From contig CAKSOL010000003.1 of the NCBI GenBank assembly GCA_934477125.1, positions 1 through 64,000 of the forward strand: a stretch of DNA of 64,000 nucleotides, read 5' to 3'. This document shows positions 1 to 8,454 of the stretch, one piece after another. Made by a program: the position numbers and the translations under genes. The stretch is from an uncultured Eubacteriales bacterium. Its GTDB lineage: Bacteria; Bacillota; Clostridia; Oscillospirales; Acutalibacteraceae. Numbering within the stretch: the first letter of the stretch is position 1; every line of letters begins with the position of its first letter. Below the pieces are notes generated by a model. It had not been told where the DNA came from, made no database searches, and saw nothing but the letters and a program-made list of their open reading frames with translations.

Positions 1-69
1 TGATAGGCAGCAGGTGTAAGCGCAGCGATGCGTGTGCCAGGCTGTACTAATAGACCGAGGGCTTGACCT
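1..69 (+). rRNA. 23S ribosomal RNA, 3' end (partial)
   Basis: The first ~69 bases match the conserved 3' end of bacterial 23S rRNA: the segment reading GTACTAATAGACCGAGGGCT followed by TGACCT. The gene begins before the window. tRNA and 5S genes follow on the same strand, as in an rRNA operon. The exact 3' end is set by analogy and may be off by a few bases. Confidence 0.9.
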
Positions 70-125
70 ATTTCATCCTTCCTCTGCTATTTACTTTGTT
101 CGGTTTTTGAGGTGCGAGCACATTT

Positions 126-201
126 GCACCATTAGCTCAGTTGGTAGAGCACCTGACTCTTAATCAGGGTGTCCCGGGTTCGAATCCCTGATGGTGCACC
201 A
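126..201 (+). tRNA. tRNA-Lys (anticodon CTT)
   Basis: A complete cloverleaf of 76 nt. The acceptor arm GCACCAT pairs with ATGGTGC, followed by discriminator A and an encoded CCA. The D-loop contains AGCTCAGTTGGTAGAGC and the T-arm has GGTTCGAATCC. The 7-nt anticodon loop CTCTTAA gives anticodon CTT, reading the AAG lysine codon. It lies between 23S and 5S. Confidence 0.96.
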
Positions 202-235
202 TTGATAATATCGCCGTTGGCGTTTATTATAATGT

Positions 236-311
236 GGCCCGTTGGTCAAGTGGCCTAAGACTCCGGCCTCTCACGCCGGCAACATGGGTTCGAATCCCGT
301 ACGGGTCACCA
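236..311 (+). tRNA. tRNA-Glu (anticodon CTC)
   Basis: A complete cloverleaf of 76 nt with acceptor GGCCCGT paired to ACGGGTC, discriminator A and encoded CCA. The anticodon stem CCGGC/GCCGG closes loop CTCTCAC, giving anticodon CTC for the GAG glutamate codon. The T-loop is GGTTCGAATCC. Confidence 0.95.
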
Positions 312-376
312 TTTTACAAGTTGTAAATCAGATTTTTCTGTTTTATATATAGCGCGTGCCGATAGGTATGCAAATA

Positions 377-492
<116 letters not shown>

Positions 493-514
493 ATTTTATT
501 ATTTTATATCATAT

Positions 515-590
515 GCCTATTTAGCTCAGTCGGTAGAGCATGCGGCTGTTAACCGCAGGGTCGTAGGTTCGAGTCCTACAATAGGCGCCA
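515..590 (+). tRNA. tRNA-Asn (anticodon GTT)
   Basis: A complete cloverleaf of 76 nt. Acceptor GCCTATT pairs with AATAGGC, discriminator G, encoded CCA. The anticodon stem GCGGC/CGCAG-type arm closes a loop with GTT, the asparagine anticodon. It separates the two 5S copies. Confidence 0.95.
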
Positions 591-594
591 AACA

Positions 595-710
<116 letters not shown>

Positions 711-715
711 ACTTA

Positions 716-749
716 AACCTGTAAACAAGTAATTGTTTGCAGGTTTTTT
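716..749 (+). terminator. rho-independent terminator of the rRNA operon
   Basis: An inverted repeat of AACCTG and AAACAA with TTGTTT and CAGGTT around a short GTAA loop, followed at once by a T-run. It sits six bases after 5S copy 2. Confidence 0.88.
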
Positions 750-793
750 GTATTTATTTAAGATTATTTTGAGCCAACTTTTAAGGCAATTTC

Positions 794-1090
794 GTGGAAA
801 GCACTACGAATGGTGGAGAAATGCACCGTTCTATTGTTAACCGCACAAAATCGGCCTACAAATCGTCTGAACTGTTACTTACGGCTTTTAGGAGTAAAGA
901 AAGTATTATGTTATTAGCAGAATATTGTAAGCAAAACAGCGGTAGTAGCAAATATCACGGAAATATCCACAAAACAGCTTTGCGAGTTTTCGGATAAACA
1001 GATATTGAGACTTTCAGGGAGAACGCAGATTTTTTGGAGTATTCTCCGAAAACGCTTTCTGCACTTTATACGTATTTTTCGGTAAAGTAA
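794..1090 (+). pseudogene. possible interrupted small gene of unknown function
   Basis: A GTG-initiated frame of 67 codons (794-997) ends at a TAA. The same frame then continues open with protein-like sequence for 30 codons (TDIETFRENADF...) to a second TAA at 1088-1090. This suggests one gene broken by an in-frame stop, but no family is recognised and no clear ribosome-binding site precedes the GTG. It could also be plain non-coding DNA that happens to be open. Low confidence. Confidence 0.2.
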
Positions 1091-1340
1091 TCTGTATGTT
1101 CGGCTGACGGAAGAAATGACCGCCGCAATATCTATGATTTTTAACAGCTCCGGCGGCGATACTTAAATCAAAAAGAAAATTCGCAGAAAACAAACTGTAA
1201 TGTCTGTGAATTTTTATTTATTTTTAAAAATGAAATTGTAAACGGCTTTCGTGTATTCACTGATAAAGCCTGATGACCGGCGGAGAATATTTTAGTAATC
1301 CGCCGAATATGCGCTCCTTTGGCAGGTAATATAATTTTAA
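1091..1340. other. intergenic region, no gene seen
   Basis: No credible reading frame on either strand. It holds a weak hairpin before a T-rich run (about 1175-1215, plus strand) and a GGCGGA/TCCGCC inverted repeat (1279-1304) downstream of the AraC operon. The second might help end that minus-strand transcript, but neither is a convincing terminator. Confidence 0.4.
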
Positions 1341-2117
1341 TCATTTTCCCCGGGATTTTGACGGCAGTGAGCCGGTCACACGCTTGTAGTGCTTTGAAAA
1401 GTAGCTGTAATCGTTATAACCGCAAAGATAACAGATTTCCTGAAGCGATTTTTCACCCTCCATAATATACTGCTGTGCAAGGTCCATTCTTTCCCGGATA
1501 ATAAGCTCAAAAATTGTTATACCGAGCTCCTTTTTAACTAAGTGTCCGCAATAGGTAGGGGCGAGAGAAACGCTTTCGGCAATTCGCCCGAGCGTCAGCT
1601 TTTCGGTCAGATGGGCGCGGACAAAATCCAGAACGGCGGCAACATGAGGATTGAGCGCTCTGTTTTCAACCATTTCTCTAAGCGAAATTAAAATAAGCTC
1701 TATAAATAAAGATAGCTTATGAGGGCGATAATCGCTGCGATTTTCCGAAACGGTTTCAACTAAATTCAGCAGTCGCCGAATTTCCGGCGAAATGCAGTTT
1801 GTGATTTTTTGAGAAAAACACGGGGCATCCTCCGCAAAAAAGTTAATGCTGATATATTCTGTTGTAAGCTGTGTTTTTCTCATACAGACACGATGACTTC
1901 CGGGCGTGTAGAATATAGCGTTGCCGGGCGTTATTTCGGTCATTTTGCCGTCTACAAGATAATATAATGAGCCTGATAAAACAAATGTAAGGTCATAGTA
2001 ATTCGGGAAATCATCAAAGCTGTAATCCGCCCAGTTATTATGAATAAAATGTCTTACCCTGATTTTTTCGTCTGTTGAGGTCTCGGCTTTCGCCGAATAA
2101 AATGACGTACCTATCAT
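1341..2117 (-). CDS. AraC-family transcriptional regulator, second gene of a tandem pair
   Basis: 258 aa. The N-terminal half is a cupin-like sensor with the stretch PGNAIFYTPGSHRV (residues ~84-97), and the C-terminal ~100 residues are the two-helix-turn-helix AraC domain ending in the typical SLQEICYLCGYNDYSYFSKHYKRVTG. AraC proteins of this type usually activate carbohydrate operons on binding a small sugar. The start is ATG at 2117. Its AGGAGG ribosome site lies within the last codons of the upstream gene, with the upstream stop one base away, so the two are translationally coupled. The last ~105 residues are almost identical to the neighbour (four differences seen), while the sensor halves are much less alike. 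A recent duplication with divergent ligand sensing is inferred. Confidence 0.9.
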   Translation of the reverse strand: MIGTSFYSAKAETSTDEKIRVRHFIHNNWADYSFDDFPNYYDLTFVLSGSLYYLVDGKMTEITPGNAIFYTPGSHRVCMRKTQLTTEYISINFFAEDAPCFSQKITNCISPEIRRLLNLVETVSENRSDYRPHKLSLFIELILISLREMVENRALNPHVAAVLDFVRAHLTEKLTLGRIAESVSLAPTYCGHLVKKELGITIFELIIRERMDLAQQYIMEGEKSLQEICYLCGYNDYSYFSKHYKRVTGSLPSKSRGK

Positions 2118-2118
2118 T

Positions 2119-2859
2119 TCATCCTCCTCTTGATTTCGACGGCAGTGAGCCGGTTACACGCTTGTAGTGCTTTGAAAAATAACTGTAATCGTTATAACCG
2201 CAAAGATAACAGATTTCCTGAAGCGATTTTTCACCCTCCATAATATATTGCTGTGCGAGGTCCATTCTTTCCCGGATAATAAGCTCAAAAATGGTTATGC
2301 CGAGCTCCCTTTTTACCAGGTATCCGCAGTAGGTAGGGGCAAGGGAAACGCTTTCGGCAATTCGCCCGAGCGTCAGCTTTTCGGTCAGATGGGCGCGGAC
2401 AAAATCCAGAACGGCGACAACATGCGGATTGAGCGCTCGCAGCTCAAGCATTTCGCGCAGAGCTATGAGAATAAGCTCCAGAAACATAGATTGCTTGTGC
2501 TCCTTGTATTCACTATGGCTCTTAGAGGCTGCTTCAAACTGATGAAGCAGCCTTTTTATATCGGATGTAAGGCAATTCGTAATACGCGGCGGAAAGTCGG
2601 TGTTTTCGTCGGTAAAAAAGTTAATGCTGATATATTCGGCAGTGGTGTGAAAGGTGTTTGTTCTTATTCTGTGGCTTCCGGGAGTGTAAAAAACCGCATT
2701 GCCGGATGTTATTTCGGTCATTTTGCCGTCAACGAGATAACTCAGTGAGCCGGACAAAACAAAGGTGATATCATAATAGTTTATAAAATCATCCAATGGC
2801 GTATAATCCGAACAATTATGATAGGAATAAATGCGTATCCGGAATTTTTCGTCCGTCAA
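2119..2859 (-). CDS. AraC-family transcriptional regulator, first gene of a tandem pair
   Basis: 246 aa from a TTG start at 2857-2859, which follows a GGAGGCGAGG ribosome site. The open frame runs back to an ATG at 2943, but that ATG lies only about nine bases after the predicted transcription start, has no ribosome site, and would add a hydrophobic tail absent from the paralogue. The TTG start aligns with the paralogue (TDEKFRIR against TDEKIRVR). Domains are an N-terminal cupin-like sensor and a C-terminal AraC double helix-turn-helix. It is divergent from the transporter at 3021 and lies upstream of the large glycan locus, which it may control (a 17-bp element is shared; see findings). Confidence 0.88.
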   Translation of the reverse strand: MTDEKFRIRIYSYHNCSDYTPLDDFINYYDITFVLSGSLSYLVDGKMTEITSGNAVFYTPGSHRIRTNTFHTTAEYISINFFTDENTDFPPRITNCLTSDIKRLLHQFEAASKSHSEYKEHKQSMFLELILIALREMLELRALNPHVVAVLDFVRAHLTEKLTLGRIAESVSLAPTYCGYLVKRELGITIFELIIRERMDLAQQYIMEGEKSLQEICYLCGYNDYSYFSKHYKRVTGSLPSKSRGG

Positions 2860-2877
2860 AGTCCTCGCCTCCGATAA

Positions 2878-2919
2878 AAAGCATAATATAATACAATATA
2901 ACAGCCAAAATACAATATA
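2878..2919. promoter_or_regulatory. AT-rich candidate regulator site in the AraC leader
   Basis: It contains AAAGCATAATATAATAC (2878-2894), repeated exactly at 4065-4081 ahead of the glycan locus. It also contains a direct repeat TACAATATA at 2892-2900 and 2911-2919, spaced 19 bp start to start, which fits AraC-type half-sites two helical turns apart. Function is inferred. Confidence 0.45.
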
Positions 2920-2958
2920 TAGTTCATTGCAAATACGGCGCAATAATAATATGATTTA

Positions 2959-2987
2959 AATATAACAGTATTTTCGGCGAAAGTCAA
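2959..2987 (-). promoter_or_regulatory. sigma-A promoter of the AraC pair
   Basis: Read on the minus strand: -35 TTGACT (2987-2982), 17-bp spacer, -10 TATATT (2964-2959). The spacer carries an 11-bp inverted repeat TTTCGGCGAAA (2972-2982) that could be an operator. The leader to the TTG start is about 93 nt. Confidence 0.72.
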
Positions 2988-3020
2988 TAAATCTTTTTCA
3001 TAAAAACGGGGGCGATACAT

Positions 3021-3935
3021 ATGAATAAGCAAAAAACTGCGGCTTATGCGCTGCATATTCTGCGCTCCGTTATATACGGCAGCACATTCATTTTTTCGGA
3101 AAGGCTGCTGCGTTCCGCTTCGGTTTTCGATGTTCTTGCAATCCGTTTTCTTATCTGTGCGGTTCTGTTCGGAGCGCTGGCGGCATTCGGGGTTATACAT
3201 ATTTCATTTCGCGGGAAAAGGCTGCGCTGGCTGCTTGCAACGGCGATGTTTGAGCCTGTGATGTATTTTATTTTTGAGACCTATGGACTTCGCGGAATAT
3301 CAACCTCGCTCGCTGGTATTCTCGCCGCAGTTGATCCTATTATAATAGCCGTTCTCGAAACGCTTTTTCTCGGAGAAAAAACCTCTTTGCTGCAAAAGCT
3401 GCTGCTCGGCGTCGGAATTTCCGGCGTTATGCTTGCAACCGTGTTCGACAGCGCGTCATCTGGAGAAAATACCGTTTGGGGAATACTCCTTATGCTTGCG
3501 GCGCAGCTTTCGGGCTGTCTGTTCTGCATATGCTCGCGAAAGACCTCGGAGGAATATTCCGCTTTTGAAATAACATTTTTCACAACGGTCATAGGCGCTG
3601 TGGTTTTTAACGGCATAAGCCTTGCGGAGCATATCGGCGCAGGAACCGTTTCTCAGTATTTCGCTCCGCTGTTTAACGCTCAGAATCTTATCTGTTTCCT
3701 GTTTTTAAGCGTTGTTTCATCCTTTGCGGCAACGGTTATGAATAACTTTGCCCTGTCAAAAATCCAAGCGTCGTCCCTTTCGGCTCTCGGAGGAATATCA
3801 ACCATAACCGCTATCGTCCTCGGAGTTGTAATAAACCGAGAAATAATACATTGGTATCAGCTTGTCGGCGCTATGCTTATTCTTGTCGGTGCGTGCGGCG
3901 TCAATATGCTGTCTGCGCGAAATAAGCAGGTATAG
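3021..3935 (+). CDS. DMT-superfamily transporter (two EamA domains)
   Basis: 304 aa, about ten predicted membrane helices arranged as two EamA repeats. The first runs to about residue 140 and contains RFLICAVLFGALAAFG and LAGILAAVDPIIIAVLETLFLGE. The second spans ~150-295 and ends KIQASSLSALGGISTITAIVLG...GAMLILVGACGVN. This is the drug/metabolite transporter fold of the inner membrane. Substrates in this family are varied (amino acids, nucleosides, other metabolites), so none is assigned here. The ATG follows a GGGGGCG ribosome site. It diverges from the AraC pair, a common layout for a regulator and its target. Its role in the neighbouring glycan locus is unclear. Confidence 0.9.
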   Translation: MNKQKTAAYALHILRSVIYGSTFIFSERLLRSASVFDVLAIRFLICAVLFGALAAFGVIHISFRGKRLRWLLATAMFEPVMYFIFETYGLRGISTSLAGILAAVDPIIIAVLETLFLGEKTSLLQKLLLGVGISGVMLATVFDSASSGENTVWGILLMLAAQLSGCLFCICSRKTSEEYSAFEITFFTTVIGAVVFNGISLAEHIGAGTVSQYFAPLFNAQNLICFLFLSVVSSFAATVMNNFALSKIQASSLSALGGISTITAIVLGVVINREIIHWYQLVGAMLILVGACGVNMLSARNKQV

Positions 3936-4113
3936 TTCGGCAAAAGCGTTTTATGCGTTGTTTGTTGTGAAAACAATTTGTGCAAACCGTCATATTTTTA
4001 TCAAACCGGGATTTTGATGAAACTCAGTGCAAAAAGCTCTTGAACGATGGAATAAAATTCCGGTAAAGCATAATATAATACCAAAACCGGCAAAAACAAC
4101 ACAATATAATTTC

Positions 4114-4142
4114 TTGTTAAAAATGACTGATAGTGTTATCAT
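4114..4142 (+). promoter_or_regulatory. candidate promoter of the glycan locus
   Basis: -35 TTGTTA (4114-4119), 17-bp spacer, -10 TATCAT (4137-4142). The two elements match the consensus only moderately, as expected for an activator-dependent promoter. The shared AT-rich element ends just upstream of the -35. Confidence 0.55.
4128..4141. promoter_or_regulatory. LacI/CcpA-type operator overlapping the -10
   Basis: TGATAGTGTTATCA is an inverted repeat (TGATA-N4-TATCA). It matches the catabolite-responsive element consensus TGWNANCGNTNWCA with one mismatch (T for the central C). It covers the -10, so binding should block the promoter. Confidence 0.45.
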
Positions 4143-4259
4143 TAAAGTATAAAATTTGTACCGAATACCGTTATCGCTTTATGCGAAAAACGAAAGGGGG
4201 GACATAAATATAAAGATGTCCTTTGCAGCCCGAAAAATATTGAAATGAGGTTATGAAAA

Positions 4260-7200
4260 ATGAAAAAAGCGTCAATGAGAATACTAACGCTTATCCTCAG
4301 CTTAGCCATAGTGTTCTCCGCAATGGTGTTCACAATTCCCGCGTCCGCAGAGACGTATGATTCCAATGCCGAATTTATGGCGGGAAAATACGGATTGTTC
4401 CTCCATTATCTTGCCTCCAAAAACAGCGACGGAACTGTTGAGGGCTGGAACAATTCGGTAAATTCCTTTGATGTTAATGAGTTTGCAAAAACGGCGCATA
4501 ACGTCGGCGCATCCTGGATTACTCTTACGCTTACTCAGAGCGACGGCAGGTATTGCATACCTATGCCCGAGCTTGAGGAGCTTACGGGTATCGAAAATCT
4601 CGGAAGTGAACGAGATCTTGTCAGCGATTTGTATACCGCGCTTTCGCGCTACGGTATAAAGCTTATGCTTTATTGGATTCCGGGCGCTCCAGGCGGCTCG
4701 GACGAAACCGCGACCGCGATTGCCGGAAAGCTCGGCGCAACCGAGCGCACCGGAGAAAAGAAAGACGGCGACTGGGCGCTGAATGATGAAACTGTTGAAA
4801 AGATGTCTCAGATAATGAGCGCTGTTTCAACGCGCTACGGCGATAAGGTTACGGGCTGGTGGATAGACGGATGCTATGACGAATCAAATTTCACCGCCGC
4901 TTATGCCGCAAAAGAGGCAGCTGCCCTGCGCGCCGGAAATCCGAACGCTCTGATTGCTTTCAATAACGGTACGCATTACGGTGACTGCCGTTTCCCGGTT
5001 GAAAGCTACACAGCCGGCGAGACCTGCCATTATCTGCGCGTAAACGAGGATCCGTTCACAAATTATTCCGCGAGCGGACAGTACAGCGAAAACGGCTATC
5101 AGAAACATTTCCTGACCTTCCTCGGCGATAACTGGGGTAAAACAAACTGCATTTATGATACCGATACCCTTGTTAAGCATTGCTATGACAATATACTTTC
5201 AAAGGGCGCTGCAATAACCTTTGATGTCGGCGTTGCAAATAACGGTACCGTTTCTTCCGAGCAGATAAATCAGATTTCCGCGCTTGACCAGTATATGCAT
5301 AACGCGCTGGAGCTTGCCCTTGATTTTGAGGACGGATATAATCCTTACATTTGGACGGATAATGTTGCAGCGGATTATACATCAACCGACTCCACCGAGT
5401 ATACAACTCTCGTTTCGGGCGATAAGGCTCTTAACGGAAATTATTCCCTTAAGGTAACTCCGCCGACCTCCAATACCGGCAGAACCGATATCGTTTCGGG
5501 AACCGGAACCGCAAAGCAGAGCATTAAATTCAAGGGAAATCCGGCGTTCAGCAAAACCGATTTTTCAGGCTGCACCGGAATAATGATGCGCCTTAAAATC
5601 GATAACGATACCTCCGGAGTTTCCCATAATATTAAGCTTAATGTTATGCAGGGCAGCCTGCCTGTAACGAGACTTTCAAGAGGAGCCTTTGCATACGATA
5701 CCGCAGGAAATAAGCTTTCTGTCAGCGGAGGCAGCGAAAATACGACCCTGCCTGCCGGATTCGACGGCTTTGTATTTTTCCCGTTTGCAACCGCTCAGAG
5801 CTACAATGTAACCGACGCGGGCAGATACGATGATTATGAAAACTATCCGGAGAATCTTGCCGATTTCTCGCAGGAATTCAAGATGAGCATTATTCTTAAC
5901 GACGCCACCTGGAGCGGTCAGACCGTTTTGATGGATGATATCCGTTTCTATGTCGGTACCGGGCAGGATGAGCTTTGCGACAGTCTTCGCGCCCTCGGAT
6001 ATACCTCGGTTGTTTATAAAACTCAGCCGGAGGCTTATACATTCCCGATAAATTTTGAAAACTGCGAGACTCCGCTTACCTCGGTTAAATTTACCGGCAT
6101 AAAGGAAGAAAACGGAGTTACAACCTATCCTCAGCTTTACAGCGCGGTAAGACTTACAAATGCAAGCTCCGAGGTTCTTAACGGTTCGCTTTCATATGTT
6201 ATTAAAAACGGCGAGTTCCCGGAGGATACCGAAACCGTTACATATACTCCCGGAAATGTTATATCAAACTATTTTGCCGTTGAGGGCGTTGAGGCGCTTG
6301 CAACCGAGGCGATAACCTCCGCGGACTATGCTTATCTAAAGCTGCGAATCCGCGTTTCCGACACGGAAAACGGCGGTTCGTACACCATGAGAATGGGCGT
6401 TCGTCAGGGCGGCACGATATACGGCTATCTCGGCACCGACGCTATGGGTTATGACCTGAACGGAAGAAAGGTTTCCGGAGTTACGGGCTACGGCTACGGC
6501 GGAGACGGCTCGGCAGTATATATTCCCGCAGGCTTTGACGGAACGGTTTATTTGCCGATATATTCTATGAGAAAAAGCTGGAAAACCGTTTTCGCGGCTG
6601 ACAGCGGCGCTGCCAAGCCGGATCTAACTCAGCGTTTCGAGATGAATTTTGAATTTCATCAGACCGACGCATCACTTGAAAATTCCGAAATAATACTCGA
6701 TGATATAAATGTTGTTTACCCCTATGACGGATTACCTATGAGCTTTGAGGAGGGCTACGACCTTACGATCAATTCGCTTAACAATATTTATGACGGCGCA
6801 GAGCACAGCGGAGATACCTCGTCGGTATCGCTGGCAAGAGGAACGGACGCGCTTAACGGAGACGTTTCGTTAAAGCTTTCTATTCCGGCTGCGAATAATA
6901 ATTCCCGCACGGAGACCGATTATGTAACCGTTCCCGGAAATCCGGATTATACAAACGCCGACCTCACCGCCGTTACCGGTATCTGGATGAGACTCAAGGT
7001 AAACGAGCCGGAGGGCTATTCCGGCGGCGAGCATACTTTTGCCGTAACCGCCTTGCAGGGCTCAAAAATCAGCCGCAGATTCAAAAGCTATGTGGCGCTG
7101 TATGATACAACCGGTAAAAGAATAGAATATGACCGCTGCGGTAATGACCCTCAGGGCTTTAAGATTCCCGCCGGGTTCGACGGCTTCGTATTTATGCCGT

Positions 7201-8297
7201 TTGCAGGTCAGTATGACTATCAAGGCTGGCAGGGTTACAAATCAACAAATTCCGACGCATTTGCCGATTTCTCTCAGGATTGGAAGCTTTCGCTTTATTT
7301 TGCGGACAGCACCTGGAACGGCAGCACTGTTCTGATTGACGATATATCCTATTTTGCAAGCTCTGCCGATTGGACGCAGCAAAGCGGGCTTGACAATATG
7401 GACGCCGACGCATGGGTCGCTATGAGAACGGCGGGCTATGCTATAAGCCGCAATCCGCAGCCGGATATCTATTCTGTTCCGCTTGACTTTGAGGACGGTC
7501 AGATTCCGTTCGCAACCGTTAAGTCTTGGTATGCGGGCAACGGAAGCTATCCGACCGTTACCGAAAATCAGGATATATCAGCCGCCGCAGAGGCGCTTAA
7601 CGGAAACGCTTCGCTGAAACTGCATATTCCGGTAAGCAGCAGCTATACGGCGGAAAACGGCTATACATTCATCCGCGCGGAAAGCAGTCAGGCTCTGTTT
7701 GAGGGTATTGAAGGCTTATCTAAAGAAACTCTCGCAAGCTCTGCCGCAAACTATGCCTATCTGAAAATGCGCATAAAGCTGCCTGCAACAGCGGACGGCT
7801 CGGCATACAGAGTATTCTTCGGCTTCCAGCAGGAGGGCAACGGTTATACAACCGTTCTCAAGGGCAGCTACGGCTATAATGTAAACGGCGGATATGTTGC
7901 AATTTCCTCTGAGGACCTGTATACGCTTATTCCGTCGGGCTTTAACGGAACGATATATATACCCGTTAAAAATCAGATGTATTTCTCAAACGCAAACCAG
8001 CAGGTTCGCGGAACTGCCGAAAATGCGATTGATTTCGGTCAGAGCTTTAGTATGTATCTCAGCTTATACGGCGAAAACTGGGCTGATACCGCAATGCTGA
8101 TTGACGATATGGAAATCGAATACAACATTTCGGGAGATATCAACGGCGACGGTTATGTCAACGCGGACGACCTCGCTCTGCTGCGCCGCGAATTGTTAAG
8201 CGGAGCTTCAGGCTACAACGATAAATTCGATATCAACGGCGATCTTTCCGTTGATATCAGGGATCTCGTAAAGCTTAAAAAGCTCGCGGCAAAATAA
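4260..8297 (+). CDS. secreted GH29-like glycosidase with four repeat modules and a dockerin
   Basis: 1345 aa. A signal peptide (residues 1-31, ending ASA) is followed by a TIM-barrel region (~35-345) with the GH29 (alpha-L-fucosidase) pattern: KYGLFLHYL near residue 44, then GASWITLTLTQSDGRY, then GWWIDG with candidate nucleophile Asp203, and candidate acid/base Glu254 in AGE. The HHDGF-type motif of classical GH29 is replaced by TQSDG, so specificity may differ. Four related ~230-residue beta-rich modules follow (starting near residues 350, 590, 820 and 1070), each with an FDG motif and a DD motif. The C-terminus (~1290-1345) is a type I-like dockerin with two calcium loops (DINGDGYVNADD, DINGDLSVDIRD), implying attachment to a scaffoldin encoded elsewhere. 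It is the first gene of the cluster. The ribosome site is GAGG just before the ATG. Confidence 0.85.
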   Translation: MKKASMRILTLILSLAIVFSAMVFTIPASAETYDSNAEFMAGKYGLFLHYLASKNSDGTVEGWNNSVNSFDVNEFAKTAHNVGASWITLTLTQSDGRYCIPMPELEELTGIENLGSERDLVSDLYTALSRYGIKLMLYWIPGAPGGSDETATAIAGKLGATERTGEKKDGDWALNDETVEKMSQIMSAVSTRYGDKVTGWWIDGCYDESNFTAAYAAKEAAALRAGNPNALIAFNNGTHYGDCRFPVESYTAGETCHYLRVNEDPFTNYSASGQYSENGYQKHFLTFLGDNWGKTNCIYDTDTLVKHCYDNILSKGAAITFDVGVANNGTVSSEQINQISALDQYMHNALELALDFEDGYNPYIWTDNVAADYTSTDSTEYTTLVSGDKALNGNYSLKVTPPTSNTGRTDIVSGTGTAKQSIKFKGNPAFSKTDFSGCTGIMMRLKIDNDTSGVSHNIKLNVMQGSLPVTRLSRGAFAYDTAGNKLSVSGGSENTTLPAGFDGFVFFPFATAQSYNVTDAGRYDDYENYPENLADFSQEFKMSIILNDATWSGQTVLMDDIRFYVGTGQDELCDSLRALGYTSVVYKTQPEAYTFPINFENCETPLTSVKFTGIKEENGVTTYPQLYSAVRLTNASSEVLNGSLSYVIKNGEFPEDTETVTYTPGNVISNYFAVEGVEALATEAITSADYAYLKLRIRVSDTENGGSYTMRMGVRQGGTIYGYLGTDAMGYDLNGRKVSGVTGYGYGGDGSAVYIPAGFDGTVYLPIYSMRKSWKTVFAADSGAAKPDLTQRFEMNFEFHQTDASLENSEIILDDINVVYPYDGLPMSFEEGYDLTINSLNNIYDGAEHSGDTSSVSLARGTDALNGDVSLKLSIPAANNNSRTETDYVTVPGNPDYTNADLTAVTGIWMRLKVNEPEGYSGGEHTFAVTALQGSKISRRFKSYVALYDTTGKRIEYDRCGNDPQGFKIPAGFDGFVFMPFAGQYDYQGWQGYKSTNSDAFADFSQDWKLSLYFADSTWNGSTVLIDDISYFASSADWTQQSGLDNMDADAWVAMRTAGYAISRNPQPDIYSVPLDFEDGQIPFATVKSWYAGNGSYPTVTENQDISAAAEALNGNASLKLHIPVSSSYTAENGYTFIRAESSQALFEGIEGLSKETLASSAANYAYLKMRIKLPATADGSAYRVFFGFQQEGNGYTTVLKGSYGYNVNGGYVAISSEDLYTLIPSGFNGTIYIPVKNQMYFSNANQQVRGTAENAIDFGQSFSMYLSLYGENWADTAMLIDDMEIEYNISGDINGDGYVNADDLALLRRELLSGASGYNDKFDINGDLSVDIRDLVKLKKLAAK

Positions 8298-8299
8298 CC

Positions 8300-8385
8300 G
8301 CAGGATAAACCTGCAAAAATCAGATAACACCCGGAAAAGCAAAAGCTTTTTGTCCGGTCGGGCGTAAGCCCGGCCGGATGTCCGG
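8300..8385 (+). other. structured intergenic RNA with alternative hairpins
   Basis: Three inverted repeats in 86 nt: GCAGG/CCTGC (8300-8314), CCGGAAAAGC/GCTTTT..CCGG (8331-8357) and CCGGTCGGGC-GTAA-GCCCGGCCGG (8354-8377). The CCGG at 8354-8357 can pair in only one of the last two at a time. The second hairpin has a short T-run in its stem and the third has none after it. It may be an mRNA 3'-end stabiliser or partial terminator after the first gene. Confidence 0.4.
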
Positions 8386-8454
8386 GGTACATTTATTGTA
8401 ATGTGTGTCTCGCATAGGCATATTCTTATTACCTATTTTAAACCGGAGGAAAAT

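Larger units (their letters stand above)
3936..4259 (+). promoter_or_regulatory. upstream regulatory region of the glycan locus
   Basis: 324 bp without a gene. It contains the 17-bp AAAGCATAATATAATAC (4065-4081) shared with the AraC leader, a second AATATAAT at 4103-4110 (31 bp from the first at 4072-4079), a promoter (4114-4142) with an overlapping palindrome, and a ~118-nt leader before the first enzyme gene. Confidence 0.55.

Noticed and set aside
2248..2748. 166-codon plus-strand frame opposite the AraC gene
   Set aside because: Shadow of the AraC frame, which has conserved domains and a promoter on the other strand.
8331..8357. Hairpin after the first gene as a true terminator
   Set aside because: The T-run is short and part of the stem, and a stronger hairpin without T-run follows; kept only as a structured element.
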